This document shows, piece after piece, positions 1 to 8,921 of a stretch of DNA of 64,000 nucleotides. A program made the translations under genes and the position numbers. The stretch's first letter is position 1, and every line of letters starts with the position of its first letter. The notes beneath the pieces were generated by a model that saw nothing but the letters and a program-made list of their open reading frames with translations, was not told the DNA's origin and did no database searches. The stretch lies in NCBI GenBank assembly GCA_017428105.1, contig JAFRRM010000019.1:38489-102488 (forward strand), written 5' to 3'. Origin of the DNA: Lachnospiraceae bacterium. Lineage in GTDB: Bacteria > Bacillota > Clostridia > Lachnospirales > Lachnospiraceae.

Positions 1-57
1 ATGTCCCAGCTGGCCGTTGACGCCGGTCACCAGGATGCGCATCGTCTTATCGCTCAT
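1..57 (-). CDS. rfbD: dTDP-4-dehydrorhamnose reductase, N-terminal fragment
   Basis: Only the first 19 codons are inside the window; the gene runs off the left edge. They read MSDKTMRILVTGVNGQLGH, in which RILVTGVNGQLG is the nucleotide-binding start of the RmlD family. RmlD reduces dTDP-4-keto-L-rhamnose to dTDP-L-rhamnose with NAD(P)H, the last step of rhamnose donor synthesis. Its ATG overlaps the rfbB TGA (ATGA at 57-54), so the two are translationally coupled. A second in-frame ATG lies five codons later and could be the true start. The identification rests on this short motif plus the rfbA-rfbB context. Confidence 0.75.
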   Translation of the reverse strand, partial: MSDKTMRILVTGVNGQLGH

Positions 58-1073
58 CGGTTTTCGTACATCTTTCGGTAATAATCTTTGTAATCGCCGG
101 AAATGATGGTCTCCCACCATTCCTTGTTGTCCAGATACCAGCGGATGGTCTTCTTGATGCCGTCCGCGAACATGGTCTCCGGCAGCCAGCCGAGTTCCGC
201 GTGGATCTTGGAGGGATCGATCGCGTAGCGCATGTCGTGGCCCTTGCGGTCCGTCACGTACGTGATCAGATCCTCGGACTTGCCGAGTTCACGGAGGATC
301 AGCTTCACGATGTCGATGTTCGCCATCTCGTTGTGACCGCCGATGTTGTACACTTCGCCCGCCCGGCCGTTCCGGATGATCAGGTCGATGGCCTTGCAGT
401 GATCCTCCACGTACAGCCAGTCGCGCACGTTCAGGCCCTGTCCGTAGACCGGCAGCGGCTTGTCCGCCAGGCAGTTGGCGATCATCAGCGGGATCAGCTT
501 CTCCGGGAACTGGTAAGGCCCGTAGTTGTTGGAGCAGCGGGAAATGGTGACCGGCAGGCCGTAGGTCCGGTGATACGCCATGGCCAGCAGGTCCGCCGCT
601 GCTTTGGAGCTGGAGTACGGAGAGCTGGTATGGAGAGGCGTTTCTTCCGTGAAGAGCAGGTCCGGGCGGTCCAGCGGCAGGTCGCCGTAAACTTCGTCCG
701 TGGAGACCTGGTGGAAGCGCCTGACTCCGTACTTGCGGCCGGCGTCCATGAGAACGGCCGTGCCCATGATGTTGGTCTCCAGGAAAACGCCGGGGTTTTC
801 GATGGAGCGGTCCACGTGGCTCTCCGCCGCAAAATGCACCACGATGTCCGGATGCTCCTCCTCAAACAATCTGTAAACGGCCTCCCGGTCGCAGATGTCT
901 TCCTTGACGAAGCGGAAATTCGGACGGTCCAGTACGTCCTTCAGCGTGCTCAGGTTGCCCGCATAGGTCAGTTTATCCAGACAGATCAGCCGGTCTTCCG
1001 GGTGATGTTCAAGTTCGTAAAAGATGAAGTTGCTGCCGATGAAGCCGGCGCCGCCGGTAATGAGTATGTTCAT
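54..1073 (-). CDS. rfbB: dTDP-glucose 4,6-dehydratase
   Basis: This enzyme converts dTDP-glucose to dTDP-4-keto-6-deoxyglucose, the second step of dTDP-L-rhamnose synthesis in the cytosol. The 339-residue length fits the family. Visible motifs are the Rossmann GGAGFIGSNF at about 7-16, the STDEVYG segment at 124-130 carrying the acid pair of the dehydratase step, and the YSSSK catalytic Tyr/Lys at about 153-157. A GGAGGG ribosome site lies just before the ATG. It sits between rfbA and rfbD on the same strand and overlaps rfbD. No rfbC (3,5-epimerase) lies between rfbA and rfbB; it may be beyond the edge. Confidence 0.95.
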   Translation of the reverse strand: MNILITGGAGFIGSNFIFYELEHHPEDRLICLDKLTYAGNLSTLKDVLDRPNFRFVKEDICDREAVYRLFEEEHPDIVVHFAAESHVDRSIENPGVFLETNIMGTAVLMDAGRKYGVRRFHQVSTDEVYGDLPLDRPDLLFTEETPLHTSSPYSSSKAAADLLAMAYHRTYGLPVTISRCSNNYGPYQFPEKLIPLMIANCLADKPLPVYGQGLNVRDWLYVEDHCKAIDLIIRNGRAGEVYNIGGHNEMANIDIVKLILRELGKSEDLITYVTDRKGHDMRYAIDPSKIHAELGWLPETMFADGIKKTIRWYLDNKEWWETIISGDYKDYYRKMYENR

Positions 1074-1163
1074 AAGCCCTCCCGTATGCGGGCCGCTTTT
1101 CTGACGGTCCCCGCGGTATTGTATGATCCGGCCGCACGGCAGCGCAGCCGGGTCAGATCATTT

Positions 1164-2048
1164 TTAATAGCGGATCTTTCCTTCCGCCGCCTGCTTCAGA
1201 TGCTGCCCGTAAGGCGATTTTCCGTAGCGTTCCGCGGCGGCCAGCAGACTTTCCTTATCGATCCAGCCCTGCAGATAAGCGATCTCCTCCAGGGCCGCGA
1301 TCTGCGAGCTCTGGCGCGTTTCGATCGTCCGCACGAAGTTCGTCGCCTCCGCCAGGGAATCCATGGTTCCGGTATCCAGCCAGGCGTAGCCCCGGCCCAG
1401 GAGCTGGACGTTCAGCGTCCCGTCCTCCAGGTAAAAACGGTTGAGGTCCGTGATCTCCAGTTCCCCGCGTTTGCTGGGCCGCACCCGCCTGGCCATCTCC
1501 ACGACGCGGCGGTCGTAGAAATACAGGCCGGTGATGCAGTAATTGCTCTTCGGATGCTCGGGCTTCTCCTCCACGGAGATCACGCGTCCTTCGTCGTCGA
1601 ATTCCACGATGCCGAAGCGTTCCGGATCCGAGACGTAGTAGCCGAAGATCGAGGCCCGGCCGGCTTCCGCGTCGGCCTTGGCCCGGCGCAGGCGCTCGCC
1701 CAGACCGGCGCCGTAAAAGATGTTGTCCCCCAGGACCATCGCGCAGCAGTCGTCCCCGATGAATTCCTCGCCGATCAGGAAGGCCTGCGCGAGACCGTCG
1801 GGGCTGGGCTGCTCCCTGTAGCTGAGCTGCAGGCCGAATTCGCTGCCGTCGCCGAGCAGGCGCTCGAAGTTCGGCAGGTCCGACGGCGTGGAGATGATCA
1901 GGATCTCCCGGATCCCCGCCAGCATCAGCGTGGATAAGGGGTAATAGATCATGGGTTTATCATAGACCGGCAGCAGCTGCTTGGACGTCACCATCGTCAG
2001 CGGATAGAGCCGGGTGCCGGCGCCGCCTGCCAGAACGATTCCTTTCAT
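1164..2048 (-). CDS. rfbA: glucose-1-phosphate thymidylyltransferase
   Basis: This enzyme makes dTDP-glucose from dTTP and glucose 1-phosphate, the entry step of dTDP-rhamnose synthesis. The start at [16 protein letters not shown] gives 294 residues, the usual size of short-type RmlA, and an AGGAG ribosome site precedes it; the open frame extends further upstream but without a better start. The nucleotidyltransferase loop GGAGTRL (about 8-14), the [10 protein letters not shown] lysine motif (about 23-32) and the GDNIFYG metal-site motif are all present. It follows the zinc-ribbon/TPR gene by about 40 nt, so it may share that transcript. The 90 nt between it and rfbB hold no gene. Confidence 0.95.
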   Translation of the reverse strand: MKGIVLAGGAGTRLYPLTMVTSKQLLPVYDKPMIYYPLSTLMLAGIREILIISTPSDLPNFERLLGDGSEFGLQLSYREQPSPDGLAQAFLIGEEFIGDDCCAMVLGDNIFYGAGLGERLRRAKADAEAGRASIFGYYVSDPERFGIVEFDDEGRVISVEEKPEHPKSNYCITGLYFYDRRVVEMARRVRPSKRGELEITDLNRFYLEDGTLNVQLLGRGYAWLDTGTMDSLAEATNFVRTIETRQSSQIAALEEIAYLQGWIDKESLLAAAERYGKSPYGQHLKQAAEGKIRY

Positions 2049-2091
2049 TTGAGTCTCCTTTCGGTCTTTTCCGGCCGTTTCGCCGCGGTCC

Positions 2092-3216
2092 TCACTCCGC
2101 TTCATGCGGGCGCGGGACCTTGGTAGGCGCCGCGGCCCGGGATTCCGCTTCCCGGTCCAGCTGCGGCAGATAGGCTTTCCAGCTGGTGTAAAGATCGTTG
2201 TATAATGCGTCGTCGAAATGTCTGGTGCTCAGGCTGTCGAACAGATTGTGGATCTGCGCCAGACCGTCTTCCCGGACCGGATCCAGGCGGTACATTTCCA
2301 GGAAGACGCCGTAAGCCTCCCGCAGTTCGCGGTCCGTGTCCAGATCGCTGCGGACGGCCTCCAGTTCGATGCTGTAGCGCGCCACCGCATCGCTCACCGC
2401 CTTGCTGCGGCGCCGTTCCAGCGAAGGGATCAGGATGCCGGCCCCCACGCTGAGCAGGATCGCTGCCGTGAGCAGGATCCTCAGCCAGAAAGCCGGGCGG
2501 CCGTTTAAGGCCAGGCGGACTTTTTCCGTTTTCCGGTCCGCTTCATCCCGGAGCGAGGAGGCCGTTTCGCGCAGCGTCTTTTTGCGGCCGATCTGCGGCG
2601 TGCGGATGTCCTCCGTCATTTCCTTCAGCATGTGCAGGCAGAAAGTGTTTCCGGTGTCCGCGCGGAGGACCGTGCGGAGTTCGCGTTCCGCCTTGCCGTA
2701 CTTTCCTTCAGAGTAGTACAGGAGCGCCAGAAGGCTGTGCGCCTTCAGCATTTTCGGATGGTGCGCGGTGACCCATTCGAGCTGCAGGATGGCCAGGTCT
2801 TCGCTGCCTTTCTGCGCGTAGTCCAGGGCGAAATTGAATTTCCGGATGCCCTGGGCGGCCGTGTCCATCTGGACCCGGTCGTCCTGCAGATATTTGACAT
2901 AACCCGCCGCCGGATTGTTCTCCGGCTGATAGTGCGTGCTCACGACCCATTCGCAGAGCGCCCGGACCGTCTCCCCCATCTCATACAAAACCAGCCCCAG
3001 CAGATTGCGTGCCAGGGTGTTCTTCTTATCGATCTGAAGGGCAAAGGACAGGTCCTCCGCAGCGCCGGTCAGGTCCCGCACGCGGGCCTTTTCCAGTCCG
3101 TAATTGTAATACCGGAGAGAAAGCCTCACGATCTTCCGGTAAAGTCTGACGTCTGCGCCGCAGTGCAGACAGAACTGCCCCGATCCCAGCGTGTTCCCGC
3201 ATCGGTAACAGATCAT
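2092..3216 (-). CDS. zinc-ribbon, TPR-like membrane protein
   Basis: A 374-residue protein of unknown function. It opens with a small zinc ribbon, CYRCG near residue 3 and CLHCG near 16 (two CxxC knuckles). About 200 residues of helical TPR-like repeats follow, with typical spacing of A, L, G and Y residues (for example [19 protein letters not shown]). There is one hydrophobic segment at about 243-265 ([17 protein letters not shown]), then a roughly 100-residue helical tail. The layout suggests a cytosolic scaffold anchored by one helix, with the tail outside. The start overlaps the end of the upstream micro-ORF region and has an AAGGAG site. It is the last gene of the cyclase/ABC run, directly before rfbA. 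No catalytic motif is visible. Confidence 0.85.
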   Translation of the reverse strand: MICYRCGNTLGSGQFCLHCGADVRLYRKIVRLSLRYYNYGLEKARVRDLTGAAEDLSFALQIDKKNTLARNLLGLVLYEMGETVRALCEWVVSTHYQPENNPAAGYVKYLQDDRVQMDTAAQGIRKFNFALDYAQKGSEDLAILQLEWVTAHHPKMLKAHSLLALLYYSEGKYGKAERELRTVLRADTGNTFCLHMLKEMTEDIRTPQIGRKKTLRETASSLRDEADRKTEKVRLALNGRPAFWLRILLTAAILLSVGAGILIPSLERRRSKAVSDAVARYSIELEAVRSDLDTDRELREAYGVFLEMYRLDPVREDGLAQIHNLFDSLSTRHFDDALYNDLYTSWKAYLPQLDREAESRAAAPTKVPRPHEAE

Positions 3217-3217
3217 C

Positions 3218-3352
3218 CTACGACTCCTTCTCCCGGATCAGTTCCATCAGGAGGTCCGTCAGGTCGCGGGTGTCGGTCCTTATGATATCTTCCGCCTTCT
3301 CCACTTCCGTGCTCGGCTGGAATTTGGCCAATTCATCTTCAAAGATCAGCAT
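3218..3352 (-). CDS. 44-residue micro-protein in the cyclase operon
   Basis: A short frame encoding 44 residues starting MLIFEDELAKFQPSTEVEKA, acidic and probably helical, with no membrane segment. The support is positional: a strong GGGAGG ribosome site 6 nt before the ATG, and a stop one base before the ATG of the zinc-ribbon/TPR gene, a typical coupled arrangement. It lies 40 nt after the cyclase gene. No family is recognised. It could be a small partner or regulator of the neighbouring cyclase or TPR protein, or a leader peptide coupling translation into the next gene. Confidence 0.65.
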   Translation of the reverse strand: MLIFEDELAKFQPSTEVEKAEDIIRTDTRDLTDLLMELIREKES

Positions 3353-3391
3353 GGTGATCCTCCCTTATACTGCGCTCCCATCATAACCCAT

Positions 3392-4798
3392 TCAGCCGGA
3401 AAAAGCAAGCCGGAGACGGGCGGCGAAGGACGGCGGGCAGGACGTGAAGCGCAGGCGGTAACGCTCGCCCTGCGTTTCCGCGACCCGGGCGTAGACGCCT
3501 TCCTCCCAGTCCAGATACAGACTGTCGAAGTTCTGCAGCGGAGCGTCGGTCTCGGCCCAGGCCTCCCGGAGGGAGACTTCGGTCAGCCGGACCTCGTACC
3601 GCTCGGGCAGGACCGTTTTGCCTTCCATGGGGCTCATCGACAGGACCATGGGTCTATCGAGCGAGCGGAAGATCCTGCTGTCCTCGGGCAGATGCAGGCC
3701 GTGGCGGCCGCCGATCCCCAGCAGGCGGTAGACGGTGAGTTCTTCCGTCAGGCCCTTGAAATGGATGCGGCGGGAGGCGGCCAGTTCCAGCGGCTCCTTC
3801 ACGGCGTCGCGCGTGGCCTGGGAAATGATGATGTCCCCGCCGGCGGTATAGCTTTCCAGGCGCCCGGCCAGGTTCACGACCTGGCCCATCACGCCGTATT
3901 TGGTGCGTTTTTCCGAACCGATGTTGCCCGCGATGACCTCGCCGGTGCTCAGTCCGATGCCCATCCGCAGTTCTTCAAAGCCGTGCTCACGGTTCCACGC
4001 GTTGACGCGTTCCATCCGCAGCTGCATGGAGACGGCGGCCGCGGCCGCTTCCGCCGCATGGTCCGAAGACGCGATGGGCGCGCCGAAAACCACGAAGAGA
4101 CCGTCGCCCAGGAACTCCAGCAGGGTCCCGTGGTAGGACTCGATCACTTCGTAGACTTCTTCAAAATAGTGGTTGAGCATCTCCAGGAACGGCGCGGGGT
4201 CCATCCGGGTGCTCAGGGCGGTGAAATCCCGCAGGTCGCTGATCATCACGGTGACTTCGCGTTTCCGTCCGCCCATGACCAGGCCGTCCGGGGTCTCCAG
4301 GATGGTGCGGACCACGTCGTCCGAGATATAGCGGCCGAACGTCTTCTCCAGGAATTCATTCTTGAGTTCCAGCTTCCGGTTCAGGGTCTGGATCTTTTCC
4401 ATGGCCTTGACGGCGTCCCGCAGTTCCGCCAGTTCGGAGATGTCGCTGATGACCGCGATCAGCCCCAGCCGCCGCCCCTCCTCTTTCAGGAACGACGCGC
4501 GCACATGCAGCGTCAGCGTCCGGTCCGCGCGCTTGAAGGGAACGATCCTCTCCTGCCGCTCCCCGGAAGAATAGACCGCGTCCAGAATGGTCTGGTTGAA
4601 CTCGTCGTTCTCCGGATATTCGAAGAAGCAGGCGGCGAACGGCAGACCCACCAGGTCCTCTTCCGCACAGCCGAAAATGGCCAGGGCTGCCGGATTGACC
4701 GCGCGGATGGTCCCGCTGAAATCCACGATCAGCATGCCCTCGGACATGTCGCGCATGATATGCTTCTGCATGAGCCTGGTATCGTTCTTCTGCTCCAT
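3392..4798 (-). CDS. PAS domain class III nucleotide cyclase
   Basis: A soluble 468-residue signalling enzyme. Residues 10-125 look like a PAS sensor domain, 128-155 a coiled-coil connector, and 180-365 a class III adenylate/guanylate cyclase catalytic domain; the last roughly 85 residues are an unidentified beta-rich tail. Both metal-binding aspartates are present (MISDLRDFT, D188; FLGDGL, D232), as are the transition-state residues N309 and R313 (VVNLAGRLES). At the two base-selecting positions it has Glu228, where adenylate cyclases have Lys, and Gly302, where they have Asp or Thr. This E/G pair resembles guanylate-cyclase-type enzymes, so cGMP is as plausible as cAMP. It lies 13 nt after the FtsX-type permease gene. 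Confidence 0.92.
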   Translation of the reverse strand: MEQKNDTRLMQKHIMRDMSEGMLIVDFSGTIRAVNPAALAIFGCAEEDLVGLPFAACFFEYPENDEFNQTILDAVYSSGERQERIVPFKRADRTLTLHVRASFLKEEGRRLGLIAVISDISELAELRDAVKAMEKIQTLNRKLELKNEFLEKTFGRYISDDVVRTILETPDGLVMGGRKREVTVMISDLRDFTALSTRMDPAPFLEMLNHYFEEVYEVIESYHGTLLEFLGDGLFVVFGAPIASSDHAAEAAAAAVSMQLRMERVNAWNREHGFEELRMGIGLSTGEVIAGNIGSEKRTKYGVMGQVVNLAGRLESYTAGGDIIISQATRDAVKEPLELAASRRIHFKGLTEELTVYRLLGIGGRHGLHLPEDSRIFRSLDRPMVLSMSPMEGKTVLPERYEVRLTEVSLREAWAETDAPLQNFDSLYLDWEEGVYARVAETQGERYRLRFTSCPPSFAARLRLAFSG

Positions 4799-4811
4799 CT
4801 TCCCGTTCCCG

Positions 4812-7544
4812 TTAAGACTCCGCGATCTCGCTGAGCCTGTAATGCTTCACTTTCCTGAACGCCAGGAAATCGATCACGGCGGCGAAAAGCAGTTCCAGCG
4901 CCGCGGCGATGACCCAGGCCCGGAAAATGGGGGTCCGGATCAGCTGCACGTCCGGCTGCTCCATCATGGCGATCACGAGCCGCGCCACCAGGAATCCGCC
5001 CAGAACGCCGACGATCAGGCCCAGGGCGGTGATCACGACGGTCTCCCGCATCAGGTACCCGATATCCTCTTTCAGACTGAACCCGTTGACCCGCATGATG
5101 ATCAGTTCCTTCTTCTTTCGGCTGACGAAGATGTTGGTCAGGTTCGTCAGGATCAGGAAGGACAGCAGGATGCTCATCAGGGTCAGGCCGATGACCACGG
5201 CGTTGTACAGTTTCATGAACGTGCCGAAGCGCGACGTAAAGGCATCCGCTTTTTCAGGGATCATGCCGTCCGGCAGCTTTTTCATCACGCTTGCATCCGC
5301 ATCCGCCGACACCTTCCGGACGTACAGGCAGTTGGGGACCGGCTTTTCGCCGAAGATGGCACTGTAGCCGTCGAACGTAGTGATCATGAGGCGGCCCTGG
5401 TAGTTGTCGAAAATACCGCGGATGACCGCGGAATGCTCGCCCAGCGTGTTGTCACGCAGGCCGATGCTGTCCCCCTGCTTCAGATCATAGACTTCGCTCA
5501 TGCGGATCTGCACCAGGACGCCGTCCTCGGGAAGAGACATCATCTTCTTCGTTTTCGGATCGCGCACGGCGAAATAATCGGTGAATTCATCTCCCGGCAC
5601 GGCGAGCAGGCTGAGCGCTTCCTGGCCGGTCTTCGCTTCAAAGATGTGCATCTCGGACAGCGCATCGATGCATTCGTAGCCGGCCTGAGCCAGCCGTTCT
5701 TTCAGGCCGGTCAGTTCTTCCTCGCTCGTCTTCGTGTCGTAGCTGATCTTCGTGTCGTACAGATGGATCTCCGTCTGCTGCCGTTCGATCATGTCACTGG
5801 TGGCGAATTTCAGGTTGAAGCCGACGCCCATGATGATCAGGCTGCCGGCGATGATGATCACGGAGATGATGACGCGCGGCAGGTCGGAGACCATGTTGCG
5901 GACGATGAGGCGCGAATACAGGGATCCCGCCTTCTCACCCTTGGCTTTCGCCTTCCCGTGGCCTTTCTTCTTGATCAGCTGGTCCGTACCGTTGATCAGG
6001 GAGGCGGCCGGGCTCTTTAAGACGCTCCGGCACGCGATCAGGCACGCCGCCGCGATCAGGAGGATCACCGCCGCCAGGATCAGAAGGATCAGCCCGGCCG
6101 GCCGGTTCCGGATGATGTTTTTGATGGTGTACGCCTGCATGTAACTGTCCACCACCGCAGCCGCCACCAGGCTTCCGCCCGCGGCTCCGAGAAGGCCGCC
6201 GGCTACCGCCGCGCCTTCCCCGAAGATCAGGTATTTGCCGAACACTTCCCGGCTGAAGAAGCCGAATGCCTTGGTGGCGCCGATCATCTTCTTCTGCTCG
6301 CCGATGATGATCGTCAGCGTGGAGAAGCACACCAGCATGCTCACCACAGCGAACAGCCCGCCGTATGCCAGCGAGATGTTGCGGCAGGAGTTGATGTTGG
6401 AGCGCATGTCGATATAACCTTCGTCGGAGCGGTTGTCCAGGATGACCCAGTTGGTGCCCTTCACCACTTTTTCGATGATACCGGAGTTTTTCTCGATCAG
6501 TTCGGCGAGCCTGTCCAGAAGGTCGTTGACCAGGGCCTTGGGATCTCCTTCCGGGATCTTGAGGAGTTCGCGAAGCTCGTTCACGACCTGCTCCGGAAGC
6601 ATACCGACCAGGGAATCGATCTGGGCGGTATCGGCGCTGCGGAGCGACTGGATGAGCTTGTTCAGTTCCCCGGTCAGGTCTCCCGATTCGGGAGCGATCC
6701 TGGCGATGACCTCGTCGAGCCGCATCGACCGCAGCATCTGATCGAGCCGGGCCAGCGAAGGGAGTTTCAGGATGTCGATCTTATCCAGAGCAAGATTCTT
6801 GATGGTGTCCAGGCGGGTAATGCCCAGCGAATCGGAAAGTTCCCGCAGGGGCGGGATCAGCTTGGCGACTTCGTCCAGATAGTTCGAAGAATACACTTCG
6901 ACATCCGCCGGCAGGTCCGCCTTCACATAGACACGGGTGAAGGATTCCATGGTCACGTTCTGGTCCAGGGCGGAGGGGTCGACCATCGCGATGGTCGTCC
7001 GGCTCTTCCGCAGGTACTCGGGCTGGCTGACGCGGCCGACCACCGTGAATTCCTTCTCCTTGAGGCAGTCGGGCATCAGGGGATCGGTCACGTTCATTAT
7101 GACTTTGTCCCCGATCTTCACCTTCAGGCGCGTCATGGCTTCATGGCCGAGAGCGACCTGGTCCGGTCCGGCCGGCAGGGCGCCTTCCACCACCTCCGCC
7201 TTGCTGATCCGTTCGGTCTTCGTCAGCATGCTTACGGTCATGCCGGCGCTTCCTTTCTGGAGCAGCGCACTCAGCAGGGTGACGCCTTCCGCGTCCGCCA
7301 CGCCCGGCAGTTCGCGGATGCGTTCGACTTCCGAATTGCCAACGCCGAGCGAGGACGTCATGATGATGTCCTTGAAGTTCTGCTGTTTATAGTATTCTTC
7401 CGTGGATTCCTTCAGTTCCCGGCCCATGTAATGGGTCCCCAGGAAGCCCATGACTCCCAGAAAAACGATCAGGATCAGGGACAGGAATGAAACGATCTTC
7501 CGGCGCACGTTGCGCAGGGAGTCCTTCAGCTGTGTGGGTTTCAT
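4812..7544 (-). CDS. FtsX-type ABC transporter permease
   Basis: A 910-residue permease of the FtsX/MacB-like class. An N-terminal membrane helix (IVSFLSLILIVFLGVMGFLG) is followed by a large external region of about 350 residues that contains a MacB-type periplasmic core and a long helical segment (about 250-370). Four-helix FtsX blocks occur near residues 385-520 and again at the C-terminus (about 780-900, including MSILLSFLILTNLTNIFVSR). Such permeases usually work in mechanotransmission, lipid or peptide handling rather than simple import. It begins 12 nt after the GAF-ABC ATPase gene, with a GGAGG site, so the two form one transporter. The substrate cannot be told. Confidence 0.92.
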   Translation of the reverse strand: MKPTQLKDSLRNVRRKIVSFLSLILIVFLGVMGFLGTHYMGRELKESTEEYYKQQNFKDIIMTSSLGVGNSEVERIRELPGVADAEGVTLLSALLQKGSAGMTVSMLTKTERISKAEVVEGALPAGPDQVALGHEAMTRLKVKIGDKVIMNVTDPLMPDCLKEKEFTVVGRVSQPEYLRKSRTTIAMVDPSALDQNVTMESFTRVYVKADLPADVEVYSSNYLDEVAKLIPPLRELSDSLGITRLDTIKNLALDKIDILKLPSLARLDQMLRSMRLDEVIARIAPESGDLTGELNKLIQSLRSADTAQIDSLVGMLPEQVVNELRELLKIPEGDPKALVNDLLDRLAELIEKNSGIIEKVVKGTNWVILDNRSDEGYIDMRSNINSCRNISLAYGGLFAVVSMLVCFSTLTIIIGEQKKMIGATKAFGFFSREVFGKYLIFGEGAAVAGGLLGAAGGSLVAAAVVDSYMQAYTIKNIIRNRPAGLILLILAAVILLIAAACLIACRSVLKSPAASLINGTDQLIKKKGHGKAKAKGEKAGSLYSRLIVRNMVSDLPRVIISVIIIAGSLIIMGVGFNLKFATSDMIERQQTEIHLYDTKISYDTKTSEEELTGLKERLAQAGYECIDALSEMHIFEAKTGQEALSLLAVPGDEFTDYFAVRDPKTKKMMSLPEDGVLVQIRMSEVYDLKQGDSIGLRDNTLGEHSAVIRGIFDNYQGRLMITTFDGYSAIFGEKPVPNCLYVRKVSADADASVMKKLPDGMIPEKADAFTSRFGTFMKLYNAVVIGLTLMSILLSFLILTNLTNIFVSRKKKELIIMRVNGFSLKEDIGYLMRETVVITALGLIVGVLGGFLVARLVIAMMEQPDVQLIRTPIFRAWVIAAALELLFAAVIDFLAFRKVKHYRLSEIAES

Positions 7545-7556
7545 GGCCCGGCCTCC

Positions 7557-8768
7557 TTACCAGATCAGGTCCGCGGCCGCCAGCGGATGCATGTTCACGC
7601 GCACGCTGTGCACTTTGCCGCTCTTTAATTTCACCACGCGGTTGGCCATCTTGGCGATCTCCACGTTGTGGGTGATCATCACGATGGTGGTCCCGGTCTG
7701 CCTGATGGCGTTTTCCATGACCATCAGGACTTCCTGGCCGGTCTGGAAATCCAGGGCCGCGGTGGGCTCGTCCGCCAGGATCAGGCGCGGACGCTTCGCG
7801 AAGGCGCGGGCGATGGAGACGCGCTGCTGCTGGCCGCCGCTCATCTGAGACGGGAAATTGCCTTCCCGGCCCTTTAAGCCCACCATTTCCAGGGCTTCGG
7901 CGGAATCCATGGGATCCTGCGCGATCTCCGCGATGAAATCGATGTTCTCCTGCGCCGTCAGGTTCGGCATCAGGTTGTAGTTCTGGAAAATGAAGCCAAC
8001 GAAGTTCCGGCGGTAATTGGTCAGTTCCTCCTCGGTCGGGCGCGACATGTCCTTGCCGTCCACGGTCAGTTCGCCGTGCGTCATGGTGTCCATGCCGCCG
8101 ATGATGTTCAGCATGGTGCTCTTGCCGCAGCCGCTTTCGCCCAGGACCACCAGCAGCTCGCCTTCGTAGATGTCAAGGTCGATGCCTTTCAGGACCCGGT
8201 TCGTCGTTTCGCCGGAGCCGTACTCCTTGATCACGTTGCGGAGCATGATGATGGGCCGCCGGTCTTCGTTGGGCTCCACGGAGAAGCCTTTTTCCTCGAC
8301 GGCGATGGCGATCAGGGAGGCCAGGTTCTCGCAGATGTCGCGGTCCTCCTCCGTCAGTTCCTCTTTCTTGTTGATGAGCTGGATGCAGCCCAGGCAGCCA
8401 TGCTCGTTGAGCAGCGGCACGCAGATCAGGTTGCGGGTCACAAAGCCGGTCTCCTCATCCACTTTGGATGAGAAGCGCGGATCCGTGCGGGTATCCTTCA
8501 CCAGTTCGGACTTTCCGGTCTGAGTCACGGTGCCCGCGATGCCTTCGCCCAGGGCCACGCTGTAGCCCGTGATGTCGGTCTTGCCGACGTTCAGCATGGC
8601 GTAGACGCGGCCGTCTTTCTTATGCAGCATCCAGACGGAGCCTTCTTCGCAGCCCACTTCTTCGGTGATCAGATCAAGGCTTTCGGACAGGGCCGCTTCC
8701 AGCTGTTCCGCCTGCTGCAGCACTTCCGTGATCTTCCAGATCGTTTGCATGGCATGTGTGTTCATCAT
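7557..8768 (-). CDS. GAF domain fused to ABC transporter ATPase
   Basis: A single 403-residue protein joining an N-terminal GAF sensor domain (about 5-155, with the LGEGIAGTV core and ICVPLLNEHG strand) to a complete LolD/MacB-class ABC ATPase (about 172-395). The ATPase has Walker A GESGCGKST, Q-loop FIFQNYNLMP, signature MSGGQQQRVSIARA, Walker B LILADEPTAALD and the switch His in MITHNVE. Paired with the FtsX permease immediately downstream, this suggests a transporter whose ATPase is gated by a small ligand or redox signal. A GAF domain could bind cyclic nucleotide, and a cyclase lies two genes downstream; that link is inference. Start: the first of two adjacent ATGs, after a GGGGG site. 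Confidence 0.93.
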   Translation of the reverse strand: MMNTHAMQTIWKITEVLQQAEQLEAALSESLDLITEEVGCEEGSVWMLHKKDGRVYAMLNVGKTDITGYSVALGEGIAGTVTQTGKSELVKDTRTDPRFSSKVDEETGFVTRNLICVPLLNEHGCLGCIQLINKKEELTEEDRDICENLASLIAIAVEEKGFSVEPNEDRRPIIMLRNVIKEYGSGETTNRVLKGIDLDIYEGELLVVLGESGCGKSTMLNIIGGMDTMTHGELTVDGKDMSRPTEEELTNYRRNFVGFIFQNYNLMPNLTAQENIDFIAEIAQDPMDSAEALEMVGLKGREGNFPSQMSGGQQQRVSIARAFAKRPRLILADEPTAALDFQTGQEVLMVMENAIRQTGTTIVMITHNVEIAKMANRVVKLKSGKVHSVRVNMHPLAAADLIW

Positions 8769-8839
8769 TCAATCCCCCGCGGGTCCGTTCTAAAATGTAA
8801 CTTTATCATATCAGCTTTCCTTTTTCAAGAAATGTCCCC

Positions 8840-8868
8840 TTGCTTTTTATGATTTTAACGCTTATCCT
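8840..8868 (+). promoter_or_regulatory. putative promoter for the DUF5058-M20 operon
   Basis: TTGCTT, 17 nt, TATCCT, lying about 55 nt upstream of the DUF5058 start in the 153-nt divergent gap. The match is moderate; no other better pair is seen on this strand. Confidence 0.45.
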
Positions 8869-8921
8869 TACAGAAAGAATGCGTTTGCTTCCGGTTCTTC
8901 TCGGGAAAGGGGGAAATCATC

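Noticed and set aside
201..1937. A 578-codon open frame on the plus strand opposite rfbB and rfbA
   Set aside because: It is a GC-rich antisense shadow: Arg/Gln/His/Val-rich product without motifs, covering two well-supported genes and crossing their gap.
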